From a virus, in IMG/VR virus record IMGVR_UViG_3300021170_000005, positions 1-42,933 of that record: a DNA stretch of 42,933 nucleotides. One strand, written 5' to 3'. A model generated the notes under the pieces. That model searched no databases and was not told the origin of the DNA. It saw nothing but the letters and a program-made list of their open reading frames with translations. Within the stretch, counting starts at the first letter, position 1, and every line of letters starts with the position of its first letter. The position numbers were made by a program, and so were the translations under genes. Positions 16,436-21,483 of this stretch are shown here, in pieces.

Positions 16436-16581
16436 TGTCCCTGATAGGCAAGTTGAACTTGGGAGATAAGCTGATAAGCCTGTTGAAGTGCAGCTACAGA
16501 TTCCGTATCAGTTTGAGGAATTTGCCCTTGAACAGTCTGCAAAGAACCTGCAATAGAAGAGAGTTGAGACGAAATATTCAT
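16432..16581 (-). CDS. 49-aa Gln/Ser-rich mini-protein
   Basis: Starts at ATG 16581 and ends in ATGA overlap with the next gene, which supports translation. It is a single amphipathic helix type sequence (SSIAGSLQTVQGQ; VAALQQAYQLISQVQ). Function is unknown. It could be a short oligomerising virion part. Confidence 0.7.
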   Translation of the reverse strand: MNISSQLSSIAGSLQTVQGQIPQTDTESVAALQQAYQLISQVQLAYQGQ

Positions 16582-16585
16582 TTAT

Positions 16586-16744
16586 TTAACCTTTCACACG
16601 TTTTAGATTAGGATTCTTTTTCTTAGCCGCTGCACTTGCATGTCTTGTTCGTGACGCAAGAATAGCACCTGCTACTTTTTTAGAGTAACCTTCACGTTCG
16701 ATGGAACCTTGAACTGATTTAAAACCTGGGTGAGATTTAGGCAT
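16586..16744 (-). CDS. 52-aa basic protein of a widespread phage mini-family
   Basis: MPKSHPGFKSVQGSIEREGY, then AGAILASRTRHASAAAKKKN and a final NLKRVKG. The pattern HPGFKxVxxxI followed by AILAxxTRxAS and a lysine-rich tail recurs in small proteins of many phages. They are without known function, though the charge suggests nucleic-acid binding. It sits in a row of mini-genes, four bases upstream of the next. Confidence 0.75.
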   Translation of the reverse strand: MPKSHPGFKSVQGSIEREGYSKKVAGAILASRTRHASAAAKKKNPNLKRVKG

Positions 16745-16745
16745 A

Positions 16746-16991
16746 TTAACTCGTGGGAGTAAAATCTACATAATATTCATGACCATTAGAAAGTTTATTA
16801 AAAGCTTGTGGGTTAGAAATATGCACTTTAAATGATGCTGATGGTGTATATTTTGAGAATTGTTTATTCTCTTCACTACCGTCATATACAGCAGAAAGTT
16901 CTACATCTTCGTAATTAGTAGATCCATCAGCATTTTTTGAATGAAGTACATTATTTACTCGAAGTTTACATCTCATTATTGGTTCGTTCAT
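16746..16991 (-). CDS. 81-aa conserved phage protein
   Basis: The pattern IMRCKLRVNNVLHS, then VELSAVYDG, FSKYTPSASFKVHISNPQAF and YYVDFTP at the C-terminus is recurrent in phages. This suggests a small beta-barrel. I recall this type as common but without function. It overlaps the upstream gene stop as ATGA. Confidence 0.78.
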   Translation of the reverse strand: MNEPIMRCKLRVNNVLHSKNADGSTNYEDVELSAVYDGSEENKQFSKYTPSASFKVHISNPQAFNKLSNGHEYYVDFTPTS

Positions 16992-17308
16992 TTACTTTCT
17001 GCTCCTTCTTCCACATCACTTGCATCTGGACTTAAATGTTCTTTAATATGTTTTTGTAGTTCTTTATGATTCTTAACTACATGTTTAGTAGGTTCTGGAT
17101 GAGACATATAAGAATCACGAAAAGTAGCTCCACCACCTCCGGCCTTTCCAGAGAGAGGCTCAGGATAATGTGTAACTATATATCCATCTCCTCCATCTTC
17201 TGGCTCAATTTCCATTCTACGAAGACCCGGTTTCTTTTTTTCCTCTTTTTTCGAGTGCTTCTTCTTATGCTTCTCTATTGCACGGCCCAAATGTTCGGCA
17301 ATACTCAT
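16988..17308 (-). CDS. 106-aa charged phage protein
   Basis: A Lys-rich N-terminal helix (AIEKHKKKHSKKEEKKKPG), then RRMEIEPEDGGDGYIVTHY, a glycine-rich turn and His-rich HPEPTKHVVKNHKELQKHI. It is probably a nucleic-acid or metal binding small protein. The gene is chained by four-base overlaps to both neighbours. Function is unknown. Confidence 0.75.
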   Translation of the reverse strand: MSIAEHLGRAIEKHKKKHSKKEEKKKPGLRRMEIEPEDGGDGYIVTHYPEPLSGKAGGGGATFRDSYMSHPEPTKHVVKNHKELQKHIKEHLSPDASDVEEGAESK

Positions 17309-17472
17309 GGTGACACCTTCTTAGAGATTGTAATTGTTACTGTTAATCCCTCAAGGGAATTAGTAAGTGCTTGTTGTAAAGCAGGAATTACTTTATCTAC
17401 TATAGTTTGCTCAAATTGGTCTACAAGTGGAGTCAGGGCCGCCACATCTTGCTTAGGATCAAGAATACTCAT
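17305..17472 (-). CDS. 55-aa mini-protein
   Basis: ATG 17472 to TGA 17305, overlapping both neighbours (ATGA at the 3' end). The sequence begins MSILDPKQDVAALTPLVDQF and continues as an amphipathic helix, ending in a short strand (TVTITISKK). Function is unknown. The overlap pattern is the main evidence that it is translated. Confidence 0.68.
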   Translation of the reverse strand: MSILDPKQDVAALTPLVDQFEQTIVDKVIPALQQALTNSLEGLTVTITISKKVSP

Positions 17473-17687
17473 TGTACTCCTTTATAACAAACTGTCATAT
17501 TTACTATTTTTCCCTGATCTTGACCTTGAATAGTAAATAGGTTTTGGTTAGAATCTTGAATAGGATTTACTTTACCATCAAGTCTAATATCATAAGTAAT
17601 ACAAACTGGATGTTGCGTAGAAATTACAGGTGTAGGAGTATGAGAACATCCAGCACAGAGGGTTAGAAATAATAGTAAATATCTCAT
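17469..17687 (-). CDS. Putative lipoprotein, 72 aa
   Basis: The N-terminus MRYLLLFLTLCAGCSHTPTP has a signal peptide ending in CAGC, a lipobox-like site with Cys14 as lipidation residue (position -3 is Cys rather than the usual Leu). The mature part is short, polar and has two further Cys. A small lipoprotein in a late phage operon could be an outer-membrane spanin (Rz1-like), which would imply a Gram-negative host. No inner-membrane spanin partner is adjacent. Confidence 0.72.
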   Translation of the reverse strand: MRYLLLFLTLCAGCSHTPTPVISTQHPVCITYDIRLDGKVNPIQDSNQNLFTIQGQDQGKIVNMTVCYKGVQ

Positions 17688-18217
17688 TGCCCTGATGGTC
17701 CTTGGGAAAGAAGTCCAAGTGTTTTTGCAAGTTGTGGATTAATTTTAGTAAGCGTATCTTGCAATTTCCCTATATACTCGTCCCGCCAATCTTGAGGAAC
17801 TGAAGTTTGTTTTGGATCATAAGCTCCCATATAAGCCGGAACTTCATCAGCCATATTTCCTCGGCGATTTTGCATTACAGCTTGTGCGACTTGCGAGTAA
17901 ATGTCAGGACTTTGAGCAGACCCTTGAAGCCCTTTAGCATTCATCAGAAGTGAATGAATTGCTTCGTGACGTGTATCTCGGTTTAAGTCAAAGTCCTTAG
18001 AAGTTGGATCTAGTGTAATAGTCCCGTTGTTCGGGAGCGACTCCAAACTTGTACCTTTCATCAAGGCAGGGATATTAGTCAGTAGATCCAACATCGAAGG
18101 ACCCTGGAAAGTACCTTCTTGAGATTCGGGGAGTGGCTGGAATTTTACTTTTGTACGAGTTCGACGTTCTTGGGCCGGCCCGTAAGTTGTAGAAGTGTCT
18201 TTTGTGGGATCACTCAT
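17684..18217 (-). CDS. 177-aa protein of unknown function
   Basis: A mostly helical, soluble protein. The N-terminal 40 residues are basic and probably flexible. The middle includes NRDTRHEAIHSLLMNAKG; HEAIH resembles an HExxH zinc-protease motif loosely (it is H-E-A-I-H), which would make a metallopeptidase possible. The following text also resembles a peptidase helix pair, but no third ligand can be assigned. Overlaps both neighbours by four bases. Confidence 0.75.
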   Translation of the reverse strand: MSDPTKDTSTTYGPAQERRTRTKVKFQPLPESQEGTFQGPSMLDLLTNIPALMKGTSLESLPNNGTITLDPTSKDFDLNRDTRHEAIHSLLMNAKGLQGSAQSPDIYSQVAQAVMQNRRGNMADEVPAYMGAYDPKQTSVPQDWRDEYIGKLQDTLTKINPQLAKTLGLLSQGPSGQ

Positions 18218-18390
18218 ACCAATCCCCCAAAGTGTTTCATTACTGCTGGAAGTGAATTGTTGATGGAAGGAATCTTTGGGAGTTTCTTAGGATAGGGGCG
18301 GCCCAAAACTATATGGCGAGCAACTACATTGGCCAAGTAATTACTTTGAGTTGGTGCTTTTGGGGGTTTGATAATAGATGTACTTGCCAT
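18214..18390 (-). CDS. 58-aa mini-protein
   Basis: ATG 18390 to TGA 18214. It overlaps the upstream gene (TAATG) and the downstream gene (ATGA). A Pro/Lys-rich, probably unstructured sequence starts MASTSIIKPPKAPTQ. Function is unknown; gene status rests on the overlap chain and the lack of any other frame here. Confidence 0.65.
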   Translation of the reverse strand: MASTSIIKPPKAPTQSNYLANVVARHIVLGRPYPKKLPKIPSINNSLPAVMKHFGGLV

Positions 18391-18590
18391 TATCGTGAGT
18401 TTAGATGATACCTGGGAAGCGGGCCGCCAAGAGAACCAAAGTCTACAAAGAGACTAAGTACCCAAAGTACAACTAATATAATCACAACTACATTCAGAAT
18501 CTTCTTTATATTAGCATCCATTGGGATGTAAGTATTTACAAGCCATAAGAGGACACCAACTATGATGAGAGTAACTACAATTCCTATCAT
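18390..18590 (-). CDS. 66-aa membrane protein with two spans
   Basis: Two hydrophobic segments are visible: residues 3-22 (GIVVTLIIVGVLLWLVNTYI) and about 32-50 (VVVIILVVLWVLSLFV). The N-terminus is short and the tail includes GGPLPRYHLNSR. Two closely spaced spans in a 66-aa late protein are compatible with a class II holin, but similar small proteins of unknown role (Thivi_2564-type) also occur in phages. The holin role is therefore only a possibility. Confidence 0.75.
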   Translation of the reverse strand: MIGIVVTLIIVGVLLWLVNTYIPMDANIKKILNVVVIILVVLWVLSLFVDFGSLGGPLPRYHLNSR

Positions 18591-18775
18591 TTCTTTTTTC
18601 TCCTAGACTTCACAATATGCGCTGCCATATCTTTAGCGTGTTGTTGTTCCATCTGGATACCTTTAAAAGTGATCTTATTTCCTCTCATGGCCTCAATCTT
18701 ATTCATGACCATATAGGGGATTTTGCTGTTTTGCCCGTACTCTGATTTAAGTTTTTTCTCAAGAAATTCGGGCAT
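18587..18775 (-). CDS. 62-aa basic mini-protein
   Basis: MPEFLEKKLKSEYG followed by NKIEAMRGNKITFKG and a strongly basic tail SRRKKK. It recalls small lysine-rich phage proteins of the type MPxLEKKLKxEY. It probably binds nucleic acid. It overlaps the next gene by four bases. Confidence 0.72.
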   Translation of the reverse strand: MPEFLEKKLKSEYGQNSKIPYMVMNKIEAMRGNKITFKGIQMEQQHAKDMAAHIVKSRRKKK

Positions 18776-18781
18776 GAGAAT

Positions 18782-19048
18782 TTATCTGGACTCATCTCCC
18801 CGGTTTATAGCTTCTTCCTTATCAAGATCGATTACAGATGGCTGCACATTCACAAATCTGTAAGACATCTGGTCACAAAATCGTTTGGCCCGCTCAACTA
18901 CAAGTTTCATATCTTTTGATGGATAGTCAAAGAATGTAAATTGCGGGTGTGGGTTGCGACCTTGGCGGAAGTAGAGAGTAAATCTATTATTTGCAGGAGA
19001 TTCACTTGTGAGTGGTTTTCCAGGAGAAGGAGCTAATGAGGTTGTCAT
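18782..19048 (-). CDS. 88-aa protein of unknown function
   Basis: Contains the strand-turn pattern RFTLYFRQGRNPHPQFTFFD, then a helix (KLVVERAKRFCDQMSYRF) and a charged end. This resembles a small alpha/beta domain. No family is recognised. The start is in ATGA overlap with the preceding gene. Confidence 0.75.
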   Translation of the reverse strand: MTTSLAPSPGKPLTSESPANNRFTLYFRQGRNPHPQFTFFDYPSKDMKLVVERAKRFCDQMSYRFVNVQPSVIDLDKEEAINRGDESR

Positions 19049-19347
19049 CTTGGTATAAGAATAGGGTTGTATCCATTAAACTGAGAATCATTAATGATGA
19101 TAGTTACATTCATCGGCTTGATATCGTCATTCTTACCCAAACCGTTGAGTTCCAAGCCGATCCGGGCCGCTGCCACTCTTGACGAACTTGTATCCCCACA
19201 TTTCATCTCAAAAGCAACTTGTTCAAGAACTTCTTCTTTAGAGAGATTGGCTCTTTTGAGAAGAGTCTCTAGACTCGTGCTGTCTTTCTCGATCGGTTTG
19301 TGTTCCTTCAGAACTTCGTGAATTTGTGACGGACTTAGAAGTGGCAT
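19045..19347 (-). CDS. 100-aa protein, possible small terminase-like subunit
   Basis: The N-terminal 40 residues are helical (SQIHEVLKEHKPIEK). The middle (TSSSRVAAARIGLELNGLG) is typical of the helical repeats in small-terminase-like proteins that list tested gene copies or DNA sites. The end is VTIIINDSQFNGYNPILIPR, a C-terminal NPILIPR tail I associate with this phage protein class. It lies far upstream of terL, so the role is uncertain. Confidence 0.75.
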   Translation of the reverse strand: MPLLSPSQIHEVLKEHKPIEKDSTSLETLLKRANLSKEEVLEQVAFEMKCGDTSSSRVAAARIGLELNGLGKNDDIKPMNVTIIINDSQFNGYNPILIPR

Positions 19348-19453
19348 TGACTTTTAAAGGGGAATCTCGTAAACGAGAGAGTGCATAAGCTTCTCTCTCA
19401 TTAAGTTTTTTTGCTGATGACATTTTTGGTGTCGAGCAAGCATAACATTTCAT
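19238..19453 (-). CDS. 71-aa ORF overlapping the next gene, doubtful
   Basis: The first 35 residues (starting MKCYACSTPKMSS) lie in otherwise empty DNA and look gene-like, with a CxxC pair. The last 36 are Ser/Arg/Gln-rich and read across the start of the 100-aa gene in another frame. It may be a real short gene with a long overlap, or a remnant. No ribosome site is obvious. Confidence 0.4.
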   Translation of the reverse strand: MKCYACSTPKMSSAKKLNEREAYALSRLRDSPLKVNATSKSVTNSRSSEGTQTDRERQHESRDSSQKSQSL

Positions 19454-19470
19454 CTCTCAAGTGTCAAGCC

Positions 19471-19689
19471 CTATAAGTCATGTCTTTTCAAGGCTTCGGC
19501 TAAGGATTTTTCCTTAGAGTGCCAGCGGATAAGTAAATCATAACGATTTTTAATTTCTAATTTTTTAAAGATGTTCCTCTGATAAGTAGATACTGCTGAA
19601 TCGGAAATTCCCATTATATTTGAAATTTCTTTCTGGTGTTCAAAGGTTATCAGTAAAAAAAATAATTTTTTTTCTTGTGGAGAAAGCAT
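19471..19689 (-). CDS. Stand-alone LuxR-type HTH transcription factor
   Basis: A 72-aa protein consisting only of the C-terminal DNA-binding domain of the LuxR/NarL class. LSPQEKKLFFLLITFEHQKE, then ISNIMGISDSAVSTYQRN and IFKKLEIKNRYDLL follow the GerE pattern (TxRExEVL, KEIA, LxISxxTVxxH, NIxxKLxVxNR). There is no receiver or ligand domain. It is the first sizeable gene of the long late operon, so it may control late transcription. Small regulatory signals lie upstream (19798-20034). It starts at ATG 19689 with only a weak ribosome site. Confidence 0.85.
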   Translation of the reverse strand: MLSPQEKKLFFLLITFEHQKEISNIMGISDSAVSTYQRNIFKKLEIKNRYDLLIRWHSKEKSLAEALKRHDL

Positions 19690-19696
19690 TATGTAT

Positions 19697-19798
19697 CTAC
19701 CAAAGTTGACTTATCTTATAAATCCAATAAAGATCCCATAAGAAAAATATGAATAAAAAAATTGAAGATTTTGGGTAATTTTTGGTAATTTCTCGCAT
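19697..19798 (-). CDS. 33-aa hydrophobic mini-protein
   Basis: ATG 19798 to TAG 19697. The sequence contains SSIFLFIFFLWDLYWIYKI, a single membrane span with aromatic girdle. It lies eight bases upstream of the LuxR-type gene. No Shine-Dalgarno sequence is visible. It could be a small membrane protein or a leader peptide. Confidence 0.45.
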   Translation of the reverse strand: MREITKNYPKSSIFLFIFFLWDLYWIYKISQLW

Positions 19799-19812
19799 AT
19801 ATCTACGTTTGT

Positions 19813-19860
19813 TAAGGCGCCCTTATAGGCCCACCGATCCCCGAAAGTAGGGAGGACCGG
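19813..19860 (-). other. Two RNA hairpins downstream of the 42-aa leader ORF
   Basis: In the minus-strand transcript CCGGTCC pairs with GGATCGG (19854-19860 with 19834-19840). One pair is G-U in this strand but A-C in the other, which argues that the minus RNA is the functional one. Next is TAAGG, loop GCG, CCTTA (19813-19825). No U-tract follows, so it is not a classical terminator. The pair lies 12 bases behind the stop of the 42-aa ORF and may form an attenuator or protect RNA. Confidence 0.6.
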
Positions 19861-19871
19861 TAGGGAGGGAA

Positions 19872-20000
19872 CTAAGAGAATAGTTCTTTCAAGGCATTGT
19901 CATAACCATCCAAAAGATCAGCATAGCGTGATGGCTGCATTGTTGTAAATAACAAGTCAAGCCACGTATTAGAACTATATAACCAATAACGATTAGTCAT
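19872..20000 (-). CDS. 42-aa leaderless mini-gene
   Basis: ATG 20000 to TAG 19872, encoding a protein that begins MTNRYWLYSSNTWLDLLFTT. The ATG lies five bases after the -10 of a strong promoter (20006-20034), so transcription would start at or beside the A of the ATG (leaderless mRNA). The protein is aromatic-rich with a hydrophobic centre. It may be a leader peptide for the LuxR-type gene downstream. Confidence 0.6.
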   Translation of the reverse strand: MTNRYWLYSSNTWLDLLFTTMQPSRYADLLDGYDNALKELFS

Positions 20001-20005
20001 AACTA

Positions 20006-20034
20006 AGTCTATCTCACTTCCGGCCGCGAGTCAA
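20006..20034 (-). promoter_or_regulatory. Sigma70-like promoter, leaderless, minus strand
   Basis: -35 TTGACT (20034-20029), 17-bp spacer containing CGGCCG, -10 TAGACT (20011-20006). Five bases later comes the ATG at 20000. It would drive the 42-aa ORF, the 33-aa ORF, the LuxR-type gene and probably the late operon. Its -35 starts four bases from a large inverted repeat (20038-20096). Confidence 0.75.
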
Positions 20035-20037
20035 GAC

Positions 20038-20096
20038 TTTTCTTATCTTACCACTCTCTGAGTATGAAGAAATAAGGAAAGTGGTAAGTAAGAAAA
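20038..20096. repeat. Large inverted repeat next to the late promoter
   Basis: The plus strand reads TTTTCTTATCTTACCAC (20038-20054), then 26 bases, then GTGGTAAGTAAGAAAA (20081-20096). Arms of 15 paired bases are interrupted only by a one- versus two-base internal loop. It fills the gap between the 146-aa gene and the promoter at 20006-20034. It may be a bidirectional hairpin, a terminator without U-tract, or a protein-binding site. Confidence 0.8.
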
Positions 20097-20098
20097 CT

Positions 20099-20539
20099 CT
20101 AGGCCGTCGCTTTCAACTTATCCACAATCGCGGGATTGGAGAGAATCTGAGCTTGTGCCTGCTCCTTCGCCTTCCGCTTATCCTCACGTGGCATATCTTT
20201 TGCATAGTCATACAAAAGCTTGGCGAGCGAAAGCACGTGAACCGAAAGTTGCTTGCTCGCATTCTCACTGATTGTAGTTCCAGTGAAAGGTACGAGATTA
20301 TCCTCGTCATCCTTCGCCATCCAGGGAATTGAAGAATCTTGCTTAGCCTGCTCTGCAGTGTAAGAACAAAGGCCATCATTGATAATCTTCAAAAATGCAG
20401 CTGAATCATTCCCAACACGTTCAAGCGCTTCTTTCGTATTGTCGACAGGGGTGAAAGTGACCTGCTTGTAGAGCGTAACATCACTCTTAGAGTCCAAGTC
20501 AAAAACGGACTGCGTAGGTTCGAGTACGATGGGTTCCAT
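20099..20539 (-). CDS. 146-aa protein of unknown function, separately transcribed
   Basis: The start is taken as ATG 20539 because AAAGGAA precedes it at a good distance; an upstream in-frame extension to 20698 reads through a promoter. The protein has KQVTFTPVDNTKEALERVGN, then AAFLKIINDGLCSY, and ends in a charged helix (REDKRKAKEQAQAQILSN). The end resembles a helical binding domain. It stands alone between a structured leader and an inverted repeat, with its own promoter (20670-20698). No family is recognised. Confidence 0.82.
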   Translation of the reverse strand: MEPIVLEPTQSVFDLDSKSDVTLYKQVTFTPVDNTKEALERVGNDSAAFLKIINDGLCSYTAEQAKQDSSIPWMAKDDEDNLVPFTGTTISENASKQLSVHVLSLAKLLYDYAKDMPREDKRKAKEQAQAQILSNPAIVDKLKATA

Positions 20540-20663
20540 ATTGAGTTCCTTTACAAGATTGATTAGCTCCCGTTTCACGCTTCGAAATCCTGCGAGTCGG
20601 CAGGAGCGAAACTTGTTTTGAGTCAAGAGCCTTCTCTCGGAAGTGAATCGTTTGGGTTGCCAT
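20540..20663 (-). promoter_or_regulatory. Structured 5' leader of the 146-aa gene
   Basis: This 124-base leader runs from the predicted start site to the ATG at 20539. It folds into a compound hairpin at 20572-20612: an inner stem CCTGC/GCAGG around GAGTCG, and an outer stem CGCT/AGCG and GTTTC/GAAAC with a CA bulge. A 54-codon ORF (ATG 20663 to 20499) also lies here and runs into the 146-aa gene. It is arginine-rich and may be chance. Confidence 0.55.
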
Positions 20664-20698
20664 GTAGAGAGTATGCCAGAAGGGAGAGAAGTTGTCAA
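20664..20698 (-). promoter_or_regulatory. Sigma70-like promoter for the 146-aa gene
   Basis: -35 TTGACA (20698-20693), 17-bp spacer, -10 CATACT (20675-20670). An ATG at 20663 follows six bases later. Either a leaderless mini-ORF starts there, or the RNA has a 124-base leader for the gene at 20099-20539. Confidence 0.68.
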
Positions 20699-20836
20699 TA
20701 CCTTAGATGAAAAAAAGTGAAAATAAAATGACCCTCCTGAGCGGCAAGAGGGAATGCATAGGAGTTCGATGGTGAAGCGCAGGGCGAAGCGGACCCGGTT
20801 TAGAGGGGCCTAGAACGGGCTAGGTGCAACGATCAG

Positions 20837-20875
20837 AAGGGGATAGGAGAATTGGACTCCTAGCAATTCAGCATG
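20837..20875. repeat. Inverted repeat, left arm
   Basis: Read on the minus strand this arm matches the plus strand at 21058-21096 at about 31 of 40 positions. There are two well-kept blocks: CTGAATTGCTAGGAG (against CTGAATGGCTAGGAG) and CTATCCCCTT (exact). It also holds a local hairpin TAGGAG/CTCCTA (20844-20862). See the right arm and the candidate origin between them. Confidence 0.8.
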
Positions 20876-21057
20876 GCTCCTCGACTTTCTGATATGGTAG
20901 ATTTATATATATACAAATATATAATAATAAAGGACTTAAGAGAGAGAAAATGAGAGAAGGAAAGAGGGATAGAGAGAGTACAGATAGGTAGGCTAATATC
21001 CCCATTTGCCTCAGTTAGATACAGCAGTCAGACGGGTCAAAAAACCACCCATACGGG
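20876..21057. other. AT-rich and purine-rich core, candidate replication origin
   Basis: No gene is seen here. At 20891-20930 the sequence is almost pure A/T (TATATATATACAAATATATA). From 20931 to about 20985 it is purine-dominated (GAGAGAGAAAATGAGAGAAG). The segment is framed by the arms of a long inverted repeat and by divergent promoters. An easily melted segment with flanking repeats is typical of origins, but this is inference only. Confidence 0.45.
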
Positions 21058-21096
21058 CATACTGAATGGCTAGGAGCCACTTCGAGCTATCCCCTT
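21058..21096. repeat. Inverted repeat, right arm
   Basis: Partner of 20837-20875. It contains its own small palindrome GGCT AGG AGCC (21068-21078). It is followed after 22 bp by the -35 of the early promoter. Confidence 0.8.
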
Positions 21097-21118
21097 GATT
21101 CTAAAGCGAAGATAGCTA

Positions 21119-21153
21119 TTGACACCCCCCTCCTACAGGGTGTACACTCAGTC
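21119..21153 (+). promoter_or_regulatory. Early promoter, leaderless, with internal operator-like repeat
   Basis: -35 TTGACA (21119-21124, full consensus), 18-bp spacer, -10 TACACT (21143-21148), then five bases to the ATG at 21154. The spacer holds the inverted repeat ACACCC N10 GGGTGT (21122-21143). The palindrome GTGTACAC (21140-21147) overlaps the -10. These are good places for a repressor to act. This promoter should drive the whole plus-strand operon. Confidence 0.78.
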
Positions 21154-21324
21154 ATGCCCACACATAGACCCCCTTCAGACACCACGCTCCGAGTACCACC
21201 GGAGCTCAAAAACGTAGTAAAACATATGAGTAAGATGCTAAGTATTAGTAAGGCAAAAGCCTTAGATATTTGTCTACAATCCCCGCATATTAGAGCGGCA
21301 TTGATCCTAAAACTAATGAAGTAA
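21154..21324 (+). CDS. Ribbon-helix-helix DNA-binding protein
   Basis: A 56-aa protein. TLRVPPELKNVVKHMSKMLS followed by ISKAKALDICL is the Arc/CopG pattern: a short strand (TLRV), PPEL turn, helix 1, then S-x-S/K-A helix 2. RHH proteins bind DNA as dimers, with the strand in the major groove, and often repress their own promoter. As the first gene behind a leaderless promoter with inverted repeats, autoregulation of the early operon is likely. There is no Shine-Dalgarno sequence, as expected for a leaderless message. Confidence 0.78.
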   Translation: MPTHRPPSDTTLRVPPELKNVVKHMSKMLSISKAKALDICLQSPHIRAALILKLMK

Positions 21325-21356
21325 TAGTACTATGACTATGAGACAGATAGTACTAT
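21324..21356 (+). promoter_or_regulatory. Twin 10-bp palindromes, operator candidate
   Basis: ATAGTACTAT occurs twice (21324-21333 and 21347-21356), 23 bp centre to centre. The first copy spans the stop of the RHH gene and the start codon of the next gene. Tandem palindromes are the usual binding sites of RHH repressors. In RNA the two copies could also pair with each other and hide the start codon. Confidence 0.65.
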
Positions 21357-21481
21357 ATCTACATGGCTACATAGAAAACCTTAGGGAGAAAGGAATGGAT
21401 GTAACCATGTTAGAAAACGCAGAAAAGTTGATTAGAGATTTTCTAAACATCCAACGGCCCGGGTATTTAGAAAAGGACTAA
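21332..21481 (+). CDS. 49-aa protein of unknown function
   Basis: ATG 21332 (or 21338) to TAA 21479-21481. It is helical throughout: MRQIVLYLHGYIENLREKGM, then VTMLENAEKLIRDFLN. No family is recognised. It begins inside the palindrome pair, so its translation or transcription may be controlled there. The next gene starts two bases after its stop. Confidence 0.7.
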   Translation: MTMRQIVLYLHGYIENLREKGMDVTMLENAEKLIRDFLNIQRPGYLEKD

Positions 21482-21483
21482 TT

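Noticed and set aside
19352-19358. T TTA AAA slippery heptamer in the 71-aa frame
   Set aside because: A -1 shift reaches a stop codon after five codons, and the 100-aa gene is in the +1 frame, so no fused product would result.
20707-20775. 22-codon plus-strand ORF (MKKSENKMTLLSG...)
   Set aside because: No promoter or ribosome site, very short, and located opposite the start of a minus-strand promoter region.
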